Shown: positions 6,351 to 11,043 of the stretch, one piece after another
How positions within the stretch are numbered: the stretch's first letter is position 1
Layout: every line of letters begins with the position of its first letter
Origin: Baffinella frigidus
Lineage: Eukaryota > Cryptophyceae > Cryptomonadales > Baffinellaceae
DNA: 11,043 nt
NCBI GenBank assembly: GCA_026770585.1
Contig: MU646914.1
Coordinates: forward strand, 60,682 to 71,724
Reading direction: 5' to 3'
Notes under the pieces: model-generated
Told to the model about the DNA's origin: nothing
The model's database searches: none
What the model saw: the letters and a program-made list of their open reading frames with translations, nothing else
Position numbers and translations under genes: made by a program

Positions 6351-6826
6351 GTGTGAAGTGTGTAGTGTGTAGTGTGTAGTGTGTAGTGTATAGTGTGTAG
6401 TGTGTAGTGTGTAGTGTGTTGCGAGTAGTGCGTAGTGTGTAGTGTGTAGTGTGTAGTGTGTAGTGTTTACTGTTGAGTGGTTACTGTTTACTGTGTAGTA
6501 TTTAGTGTTTAGTGTGTAGTGTGTAGTGGTTGGTGTGTAGTGTGTAGTGTGTAGTGTGTAGTGTGTAGTGTTTTGTGTTTTGTGTTTTGTGTGTAGTGTG
6601 TAGTGTGTAGTGTGTAGTTACGGTTTAGTGTGTAGTGTGTAGTGTGTAGTGTGTAGTGTGTAGAGTGTAGTGTGTAGTGCGTAGTGTGTAGAGTGTAGTG
6701 TGTAGTGTGAAGTGCGTAGTGTGCAGTGTGTAGTGTGTAGTGTGTAGTGTGTAGTGTAGTGCATAGTATGTAGTGTGAAGTGTGTAGTGTGTAGTGTGTA
6801 GTGTAGCGTTTAGTGTGCAGTGTTTG
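6351..6826 (+). repeat. TGTGTAG heptamer array (long)
   Basis: Dozens of TGTGTAG units with scattered TGAAGTG, GCGTAGTG and TGCAGTG variants. Rotated, the unit is TGTAGTG, one substitution from TGTAGGG. Minus-strand reading gives a THYTLHT repeat peptide that is an artefact of the period. The array ends in AGCGTTTAGTGTGCA, an end also found at 10.6 kb. Confidence 0.9.
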
Positions 6827-6841
6827 AGGGTTAGGGGGAGG

Positions 6842-6925
6842 GAGGACCAGCCAGCCGTCGACCAAGGTGTCGTCAATGACCTTGATCACGAACGCGTTCG
6901 GGATCAGAAAGTACGAATGCCCAAC
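6842..6925 (-). CDS. Exon-like module 2, copy a
   Basis: Minus strand, after GGTTGGGTGTGCAG. It reads VGHSYFLIPNAFVIK and continues VIDDTLVDGWLV with G or C at most third positions, before running into a repeat. A CTAAT branch-point-like motif lies about 25 bases upstream of the acceptor, which makes this the copy most like a working exon. Phase 0 would continue the exon ending LLVE at 7928. Copies b, c and d lie upstream on the same strand. If the continuation is coding, a donor would lie near 6842-6870 but is not certain; AAG/GTCATT at 6881 is one option. I do not recognise the protein family. Confidence 0.4.
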
Positions 6926-7080
6926 CTGCACACCCAACCACCCCAAAATTAGTCAACTTCTATTTTTTTATCAGGATTAGCCAACTCGTGGGTCATAACC
7001 AAATTCTAGGCCCCACTTTGCCATCCAATAACCCACAAATCCGTTAACTTTGGAGTGATGATGTCAACTTTGGAGTGATT

Positions 7081-7106
7081 GGGATCAGAAAGTACGAATG
7101 CTCCAC
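7081..7106 (-). pseudogene. Exon-like module 2, copy b (truncated)
   Basis: It follows the same GGTTGGGTGTGCAG acceptor and reads VEHSYFLIP, then breaks off into a tandem ATCACTCCAAAGTTGACATC / ATCACTCCAAAGTTAAC repeat. It lacks the NAFVIK half, so it is a relic. 6930-7080 otherwise holds no supported feature. Confidence 0.45.
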
Positions 7107-7124
7107 CTGCACACCCAACCACCC

Positions 7125-7233
7125 GCTCAGAGACACAGACCAAATCGACGATTTGGTCCCCCCTGGAGGGTTGGTGGTTGCCGGTGACCTTGATCACGAA
7201 CGCGTTCGGGACCAGGAAGCACGAGTGTCCCAC
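7125..7233 (-). CDS. Exon-like module 2, copy c (divergent)
   Basis: Minus strand, after GTGTCGATCAG. It reads VGHSCFLVPNAFVIK, then VTGNHQPSRGDQIVDLV and stays open. It has its own upstream sequence unlike copies a, b and d, and differs from them at both silent and replacement sites (CAC for CAT, TGC for TAC, GTC for ATC). It may be the founding exon or an alternative exon. AAG/GTCACC at 7188 is a possible donor. Confidence 0.4.
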
Positions 7234-7315
7234 CTGATCGACACGTCGTGAGTACATTTCATCCTTACCACACGGGCGGGCTACGAAGGTTTCGTTGGGG
7301 CTGGTTTTTAGGCTT

Positions 7316-7360
7316 CTTGATCACGAACGCGTTCGGGATCAGGAAATACGAATGCCCCAC
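7316..7360 (-). CDS. Exon-like module 2, copy d
   Basis: Minus strand, after ATTGGGTGTGCAG. It reads VGHSYFLIPNAFVIK and then KPKNQPQ. It differs from copy a by silent changes in the shared 45 bases (TAT/TAC, TTC/TTT) and GTG/GTT at the first codon. The acceptor lies inside the edge of a 48-bp palindrome. It would be the first module-2 exon met after the exon ending at 7928. Confidence 0.4.
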
Positions 7361-7366
7361 CTGCAC

Positions 7367-7446
7367 ACCCAATCACCCACAAATCCGTTATAACGGATTT
7401 GTGGGTGATTGGGTATACCCAATCGTGATTGGGTATACCCAATCAC
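7367..7446. repeat. 48-bp perfect palindrome followed by two more palindromes
   Basis: 7367-7414 is a perfect palindrome without spacer, centred between 7390 and 7391 (AAATCCGTTA|TAACGGATTT). 7407-7424 (GATTGGGTATACCCAATC) and 7425-7446 are further perfect palindromes sharing the GATTGGGT arm. The half-arm ACCCACAAATCCGTTA also occurs unpaired at about 7029-7044 between copies a and b. 7447-7814 beyond it is GC-rich and without a gene I can support; it would be intron. Confidence 0.9.
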
Positions 7447-7814
7447 CCACCAACGGCCCGCGGTCAGCGACCCCGCATTCTTTTCGCGGTCCCGCCCACG
7501 AACTAGCCTAATCGCGTTTCGCCTAGTCGTGCGGGGATAGGAACGTGCCTGGTCGGGCGAGAGGAAGGAGCAGTCTGTCTACTGTGGGTGCGCGCCTTTC
7601 GTCGCCCGCAGGCACGCTCGGGCCGCCTGCTCTGCTCTCTGGTGCGCCCGCCCGCATCCATCAACCCCGGGCGTACCCCCCCCTTCCCGCAGTAAACGAC
7701 CCCTCCGTCCCTTGCACCTTCCGCGTTCCCGCACGTTGCCGGTGCACTGAGCGCCTGGCACGCACAGCATAGCAGTCTCCATGGATGAGCAAGCCTAGAC
7801 CCCTAACCCCCACT

Positions 7815-7879
7815 CTACACCCTGCATCCTGCACCCTGCACCCTGCACCCTGCACCCTGCACCCTGCACCCTGCACCCC
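7815..7879 (+). repeat. CCCTGCA heptamer minisatellite
   Basis: About nine CCCTGCA units (TGCAGGG on the other strand), another seven-base variant of the telomere-like unit. It would lie in the intron after the second exon of the minus-strand gene. Confidence 0.9.
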
Positions 7880-7927
7880 AAACTCGCGCAGGTCCAACCC
7901 CTCACCAGGAACCCCCCCGGTTCTCAC

Positions 7928-8496
7928 CTCGACAAGCAGCTGACCGAAACGGTCCGCGTACGTTGAGCCCTGCGGGAGCGAGGGCGGCGAGCCGATCGTG
8001 AGCTGCACGCCCGTCCCCTGGTACGCCAGGTCTCCCGAGTCCCAGATTGTGATCATGGTGAATGTCACCTGCCGGGCATTCGAGAGGAGGTCAGTTGGAG
8101 GAGTGGGCAGGAGCGCCCGTGCTGTCATCGAGGGCCGCAAGAGACAGCTGGCGACCAGTCAGCGAGCAGAGCATGCCAGCCACCGATGCCACCTATCCCC
8201 CGCCCCGCTCTTTCCCTCAGGCGTCTGGGGTCCAGCAGCGGGATGGCTGGTTCACGAAGCGGGATGCTGGCCACAGGGAGGAGGGCTGGCCCCGGGGACA
8301 CAGAGGTTGGGGAGGTCACATTGCGGCTGGTCTCGAAGTCGTCGGTGAGCTCCCAGATGATTGTCCCCCCGATGACTGACGTGGTCATGGCAGCGCGGGC
8401 GCTGGGGAGCTGGCAAATTAAGAGCAGACCGAGCACTATCTGCAAAGCAGTCAGATGCCCCCCTCGCCGCGCATGCGGCCCTGCGGGCGTCCGCAT
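7928..8496 (-). CDS. Secreted protein, N-terminal two exons (partial gene)
   Basis: Exon 1 is 8496-8320 (59 codons) and exon 2 is 8068-7928 (47 codons), both whole codons. ATG at 8496 is chosen because a signal peptide follows: basic start, hydrophobic stretch at residues 16-30, and a cleavage site after SARA (residue 35). The mature part runs VIGGTIIWEL (41-50), an N-V-T glycosylation site created across the splice junction (59-61), VTFTMITIW (60-68) and a Gly/Pro-rich stretch ending LLVE. The intron (8319-8069) starts GTGACC and ends CTGAC-CTCCTCTCG-GCAG, a good branch point and acceptor. Exon 2 ends GAG/GTGAGA, a good donor. Third positions are mostly G or C. No named domain is recognised; it may be a beta-rich extracellular protein. 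Later exons may be among the module-2 copies and 5969. Confidence 0.55.
8069..8319 (-). other. Spliceosomal intron, 251 bp
   Basis: Phase-0 GT-AG intron of the minus-strand secreted-protein gene. The CTGAC branch-point motif (8090-8094, minus strand) lies about 20 bases before the AG with a CT-rich run after it. Reading through gives a different, proline- and arginine-rich frame, so splicing best explains the two coding-like blocks. Confidence 0.6.
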
Positions 8497-8727
8497 CACC
8501 AGTGGCTGGCGTTCACGAGCGTTCTCAGCGTCCTCAGAGCGAGGGGACGCCCGACAGCCCCATCCGCGCAGAACCTCACCCTCCCAAAATCCCAACTGAA
8601 CGGGTCGGAGGGCCCCGAAACGCAGGCCGGACGCGGACGGGCTGACGGACGGGCATTCTGCGGGCTGCTGACACAAGGGAGGGGTTGTAGGCCCTGGACG
8701 CGCAGACACCGACTGAGTTGCTCGCAG
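8497..8727. promoter_or_regulatory. Possible shared upstream region of a divergent gene pair
   Basis: It lies between the minus-strand start at 8496 and the plus-strand coding block from 8728. It is GC-rich, with no TATA-like box or heptamer array. If the plus-strand block has an upstream exon, this is not intergenic. No specific site can be named. Confidence 0.2.
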
Positions 8728-9057
8728 GATGAGCTGGCTCGAGGAAAATTACGACGGGAAGACCACCCTGCCCTGGTGGAAGGAGTCGTTCCGCATCGCG
8801 TCTGAGGCAACAACCCCAGACCCCTACCCCATGCACCGTCCTGACATCCACGGAACCCGCAGCCAGCTGGCCGCCGCACGGGGCTGGGTCTTCGGGGGAC
8901 CAGCTCCTGGAGGGCTTCGCCCGTCTGGCATGCTGACGCCCCCTCCTGACGCCCCCTCCTCTCTCGACAGGCGCTGCTCCTCAAGGTGGACGAATGCTCG
9001 ACTGAAGACATCCAGGTGCTGCCTTGCTCCACCCACACGCCCTCCAACGGGAAGTAG
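8728..9057 (+). CDS. Two-exon gene fragment of unknown function
   Basis: Exon 8728-8806 follows GTTGCTCGCAG and, read from ATG at 8729, gives SWLEENYDGKTTLPWWKES and then FRIASE, with strong G/C third positions. A second block, 8971-9057, follows an excellent acceptor (CTGAC branch point, CCCCCTCCTCTCTCGACAG) and reads ALLLKVDECSTEDIQVLPCS, then THTPSNGK and a stop. Joining them in frame needs a GC-AG intron (GAG/GCAACA at 8807); no GT donor gives the right phase. If exon 1 is internal, the start lies upstream. The stop overlaps a donor-like GTAGGT at 9054, so the protein may instead continue. I do not recognise the protein. It is divergent from the secreted-protein gene. Confidence 0.35.
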
Positions 9058-9111
9058 GTTGCCTCGCTTGGGTGGTCCAGTTTTGTCCCAGCGGTGCACG
9101 GCAGGTGATGA

Positions 9112-9330
9112 CCGCCGCTGGTACCAAACGCCCATGTTCGGAAGGCAGGTACCGATCAAAAGAGCATCGTTCCCATGGCCTCAACCCTGAACGCGGAGGG
9201 TAAAGTTTGCGGAAAACTCCAGATGGCTGCTCATCCCCCTGCAGTGCTTGATCGACAGCAAAGATCGTGTGTTGCCGAGTCCCTGATGCAGCTCCGACGC
9301 GATTTTGTAAAGCTGCTCACCAACCACTAG
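9112..9330 (+). CDS. Short open frame, possible exon or small protein
   Basis: The frame is open from 9112 to the stop at 9328-9330. From ATG at 9175 it would encode 51 residues: MASTLNAEGKVCGKLQM, then a Pro-containing stretch, and an end of the type SLMQLRRDFVKLLTNH. Codon third positions are mixed, and the opposite strand is also open here (9181-9384), so coding status is doubtful. The stop lies inside the start of the foldback repeat at 9322. It could be the terminal exon of the plus-strand gene before it, but no acceptor is convincing. Confidence 0.2.
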   Translation, partial: PPLVPNAHVRKAGTDQKSIVPMASTLNAEGKVCGKLQMAAHPPAVLDRQQRSCVAESLMQLRRDFVKLLTNH

Positions 9331-9470
9331 CCCTTGGAGGTGGCTCAAACAGTGCTCTGGGACATTTTCGATTGACCTTGACATCGGGGTCGTATCCGAC
9401 CCCGATCCAAGGTAAAATCGACGACCTTCCAGGGCACTATTTGAGCCACTTGGGATGGCTGGTGGTTCGA
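9322..9470. repeat. Imperfect foldback, ~150 bp
   Basis: The left arm from AACCACTAGCC and the right arm ending GGCTGGTGGTT pair through GTGGCTCAAA-AGTGC-CTGG and TCGATT-ACCTTG, to a perfect inner stem ATCGGGGTCG / CGACCCCGAT around TATC. The long imperfect arms suggest a decayed foldback element or inverted duplication. Confidence 0.65.
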
Positions 9471-9556
9471 GGGCAGGGTTGCACGTCTCGGCCGACTCTT
9501 GGTTCTCGTTTCACGTTTCAGGGTGAGGGTAGCCGCCAGCCATCCCAAGTGGCTCA
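9442..9556. repeat. Overlapping inverted pair with perfect 21-bp arms
   Basis: TGAGCCACTTGGGATGGCTG(G) at 9442-9462 is the exact reverse complement of 9536-9556. The first arm is also the right arm of the 9322-9470 foldback, so the same sequence occurs three times: plus at about 9323, inverted at 9442, plus at 9536. TA-rich flanks (CTATT, TATA) are compatible with a TA target but do not prove one. Confidence 0.75.
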
Positions 9557-9586
9557 TATACGTCTTGCAACTGGTCTTCTAGCGCT

Positions 9587-9630
9587 GTCTTAGTCTGATT
9601 CGGGCTCACCCATCTGATTGGCGATCGGAT
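9587..9630 (+). repeat. Rep-A left-end fragment
   Basis: GCTGTCTTAGTCTGATTCGG and GCTCACCCATCTGATTGGCGA match the left end of copy 8 (9743). The preceding TCTTCTAGCGCTGTCT also recurs at 9877-9896 and 9905-9924. Confidence 0.55.
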
Positions 9631-9653
9631 TGGTACTTGCCGCAGGCAGGCAG

Positions 9654-9727
9654 GAGAGAGAGAGAGAGGGAGAGGGAGAGAGGGAGAGAGAGAGCAAGAG
9701 AGAGCGAGAGGGAGGGAGAGAGAGAGC
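9654..9727 (+). repeat. GA-rich microsatellite
   Basis: An imperfect (GA)n/(GGGA)n tract between a truncated and a full Rep-A copy. The last 100 bp of the window hold the complementary (CT)n type. Confidence 0.9.
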
Positions 9728-9742
9728 CCTTGTCTTCTGGCT

Positions 9743-9872
9743 CTGACTCACTCTGATTCGGGCTCACCAATCTGATTGGCGAGCCCGGGCTCGTTTTCGC
9801 TTTGAAGTTGACGAAGGTGTACCACACCACCAGAACGTCAACTTGAGAATCGTCGGTCAACCCAACTGAGAC
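9743..9872 (+). repeat. Rep-A copy 8 (full length)
   Basis: It runs from CTGACTCACTCTGATTCGGG to CCCAACTGAGACAG. The internal stem is GGCTC-A-CCAAT (9761-9771) with ATTGG-C-GAGCC (9775-9785), followed by the palindrome GAGCCCGGGCTC (9781-9792), then GAAGTTGACGAAGGTGTACC and GTCAACTTGAGA as in copy 6. Confidence 0.65.
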
Positions 9873-9876
9873 AGAG

Positions 9877-9924
9877 TATCTTCTAGCGCTGTCTCACTAT
9901 CTTCTATCTTCTAGCGCTGTCTCA
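9877..9924 (+). repeat. Tandem Rep-A end motif
   Basis: TATCTTCTAGCGCTGTCTCA occurs twice 28 bp apart (9877-9896 and 9905-9924). It equals the outer left end of Rep-A (compare 9575-9591 and CTAGCTCTCTCCCAG at about 299). 9925-10006 holds nothing else I can name. Confidence 0.6.
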
Positions 9925-10006
9925 GTTTGCATAATGAAGGCGTCTTGCTCTGCTGGGCCAAACCTTAAACCCCGGGAGATGCTGATGCGGTGTGCTATCG
10001 ATGAAC

Positions 10007-10167
10007 TAGACCCTACACCCTATACCCTACACCCTAAACCCTAAACCCTTCACCCTTCACCCTTCACCCTCAACCCTCAACCCTCAACCCTAACACCTAA
10101 ACCCTACACCCTACACCCTACACCCTAAACCATAAACCCTCAACCTCAAACCCTAAACCCCAACCCC
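10007..10167 (+). repeat. CCCTACA/CCCTAAA/CCCTTCA array
   Basis: A C-rich-strand telomere-like array in blocks: CCCTACA, CCCTAAA, CCCTTCA (x3), CCCTCAA (x3), CCCTACA. It starts after GAACTAGACCCTA, a junction also present at about 10259-10271 before the next array. Confidence 0.9.
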
Positions 10168-10189
10168 TCAACACCACACCCGAATCCAG

Positions 10190-10232
10190 GTGCACGGGAT
10201 GCAGTGGATGGTGCAGGAGGTGCAGAACGCTC
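10190..10232 (+). pseudogene. Exon-like module 3, copy 1
   Basis: After CCACACCCGAATCCAG (acceptor-like) the plus strand reads VHGMQWMVQEVQNA, then passes directly into a Rep-A left-end fragment (CTCAGTCTGATTTGGGCTTACC, about 10230-10253). The same module occurs at 10331, 10463 and 10640. I do not recognise the protein. Confidence 0.4.
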
Positions 10233-10261
10233 AGTCTGATTTGGGCTTACCAGTCGACGAA

Positions 10262-10326
10262 CTAGACCCTACGCCCTAAACCCTACGCCGTGAACCATAA
10301 ATCCCAACACTAAACACTAAACCCTT
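10262..10326 (+). repeat. Degenerate CCCTAAA-type array
   Basis: Mixed CCCTACG, CCCTAAA and CACTAAA units between module-3 copies 1 and the 10331 fragment. Confidence 0.7.
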
Positions 10327-10330
10327 GCAG

Positions 10331-10340
10331 GTGCACGGGA
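10331..10340 (+). pseudogene. Exon-like module 3, minimal fragment
   Basis: GTGCACGGGA follows CCCTTGCAG and is cut short by a CCCTAAA array. Only acceptor and first codons remain. Confidence 0.35.
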
Positions 10341-10342
10341 TA

Positions 10343-10435
10343 CAAACCCTAAACCCTAAACCCTAAACCCTAAACCCCAAACCCTTAGCCCCAAACCCTA
10401 AACCCCAAACCCTAAACCCTAAACCCTAAACTCGG
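10343..10435 (+). repeat. CCCTAAA telomere-like array
   Basis: Mostly canonical CCCTAAA with CCCCAAA variants, top strand C-rich. It is the cleanest plant-type telomere sequence in the window. Confidence 0.9.
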
Positions 10436-10462
10436 AATCCTCAGCCCCACACCCGAATCCAG

Positions 10463-10486
10463 GTGCACGGGATGCAGTGGATGGTG
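10463..10486 (+). pseudogene. Exon-like module 3, copy 2 (cut by a heptamer array)
   Basis: The same upstream sequence as copy 1 (CCACACCCGAATCCAG) precedes GTGCACGGGATGCAGTGGAT GGTG, which then runs straight into TGTGTAG units. The array therefore lies inside, or replaced the rest of, the exon-like copy. Confidence 0.45.
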
Positions 10487-10618
10487 TGTGTAGTGTGTAG
10501 TGTGTAAGTGGTTGGTGTGGAGTGTGTAGTGTGTAGTGTGTAGTGTGTAGTGTGTAGTGTGTAGTGGTGTAGTGTGTAGTGTGAAGTGTGTAGTGTGTAG
10601 TGTAGCGTTTAGTGTGCA
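10487..10618 (+). repeat. TGTGTAG array (short copy of the 6.4-6.8 kb array)
   Basis: TGTGTAG units with the same internal GTGGTTGGTGTG variant as near 6528 and the same right edge GTAGCGTTTAGTGTGCA as near 6805. Polarity is opposite to the CCCTAAA arrays beside it. Confidence 0.85.
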
Positions 10619-10639
10619 CTAAACCCTCAACCCTGGCAG

Positions 10640-10852
10640 GTGCATGGGATGCAGTGGATGGTGCAGGAGGTGCAGAACGCTCGCATCACGGTCCCGCCCA
10701 GACCGCCCCTGATGTCGTGTTGCAGGCGGCCCCAGATGTCTTGCAGGCCGCCCCCGATGTCTTGCCAGACCGCCTCTGATGTCTTGCAAACCGCTCCCGA
10801 TGTCGACCAGGCGGCCCCTGATGTCGTGTTGCAGGCGGCCCCTGATGTCTAG
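10640..10852 (+). CDS. Exon-like module 3, copy 3 (longest), running into a short tandem repeat
   Basis: After CAACCCTGGCAG the plus strand reads VHGMQWMVQEVQNARITVPP, with CAT for CAC as a silent change against copies 1 and 2. From about 10700 it enters a 21-24-bp repeat. The frame stays open to a stop at 10850-10852, but one 22-bp unit shifts the repeat's own reading frame, so the repeat part is unlikely to be selected as protein. No start codon is needed if this is an internal exon. A clear donor is not visible. Function unknown. Confidence 0.3.
   Translation: MHGMQWMVQEVQNARITVPPRPPLMSCCRRPQMSCRPPPMSCQTASDVLQTAPDVDQAAPDVVLQAAPDV
10705..10849 (+). repeat. 21-24-bp tandem repeat, seven units
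   Basis: GATGTC starts at 10711, 10735, 10756, 10778, 10799, 10820 and 10844 (spacings 24, 21, 22, 21, 21, 24). The unit is roughly TTGCAGGCGGCCCCTGATGTC. 10853-10942 after it has no supported feature. Confidence 0.85.
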
Positions 10853-10942
10853 CTCTGTCTCACTTAACCACCCTGGATGTAGGCCGTCACCCTATGAACT
10901 TGTGACGTGGCATGCTCGCGCGTACTGTCTGCTTCCGGATCC

Positions 10943-10985
10943 CTCTCTCTCCCTCTCTCTCTCTCTCGCTCTTGCTCTCTCTTGC

Positions 10986-11043
<58 letters not shown>
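10943..11043 (+). repeat. CT-rich microsatellite at the window edge
   Basis: (CT)n with CCCT and CGCT interruptions continues to the last base, so its full length is not seen. Confidence 0.95.

Noticed and set aside
6509-6946. Minus-strand frame rich in THYTLHT
   Set aside because: It is the translation of TGTGTAG units; only the first ~28 codons (module 2 copy a) look coding.
8496-9047. Minus-strand 183-codon frame
   Set aside because: It lies opposite the plus-strand coding blocks and lacks the third-position bias seen in the plus frame and in the 8496 gene.
9463-9475. GGTTCGAGGGC as a tRNA or SINE B-box
   Set aside because: No A-box at the right distance, no cloverleaf and no A-rich tail; it is part of a foldback arm.

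Overview
The window reads as a repeat-rich, probably subtelomeric stretch of a eukaryotic nuclear genome. It holds many seven-base repeats related to the plant/green-algal telomere unit TTTAGGG, several short foldback transposon-like elements, and GC-rich coding pieces broken by GT-AG introns with clear CTGAC branch points. No bacterial operon, tRNA, rRNA or CRISPR array is visible. A green alga (for example a prasinophyte) fits best. That is an inference from the telomere-like unit, intron signals and GC-rich third codon positions; other algae with TTTAGGG-type telomeres are possible.

Layout. 1-120: CCCTACA heptamers meeting TTTAGGG-type repeats head to head. 300-600: a copy of a short interspersed foldback repeat (here 'Rep-A') and an AT-rich patch. 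1070-2450: six minus-strand copies of an exon-like module (peptide core FFDRDGDPVVV), separated by TTTAGGG/TTTTGGG-like arrays. 2780-3850: several Rep-A copies and a ~500-bp terminal-inverted-repeat element. 3850-4370: a 113-bp satellite. 4550-5611: four compact terminal-inverted-repeat (MITE-like) elements nearly end to end. 6000-6830: a long TGTGTAG-type array. 6880-7360: four copies of a second minus-strand exon-like module (peptide core GHSYFLIPNAFVIK), followed by a 48-bp perfect palindrome.

The best protein-coding evidence lies at 7928-9057. On the minus strand two phase-0 exons encode the N-terminus of a secreted protein: a signal peptide, then a sequence running GGTIIW...NVTFT. The module copies at 6881-7360 all have acceptors in the phase that would continue this protein, and a further possible exon lies near 5969. 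On the plus strand a second, divergent gene fragment starts near 8728. 9100-11043 holds a weak short reading frame, a large foldback, Rep-A copies, microsatellites, telomere-like arrays and a third amplified exon-like module (peptide core HGMQWMVQEVQNA) on the plus strand.

The most unusual pattern is that three unrelated exon-like modules each begin right after CAG with GTG, each occur in several diverged copies, and lie among telomere-like heptamers. Some copies differ mainly at synonymous positions, so they may be exons that were under selection and then multiplied in subtelomeric DNA.
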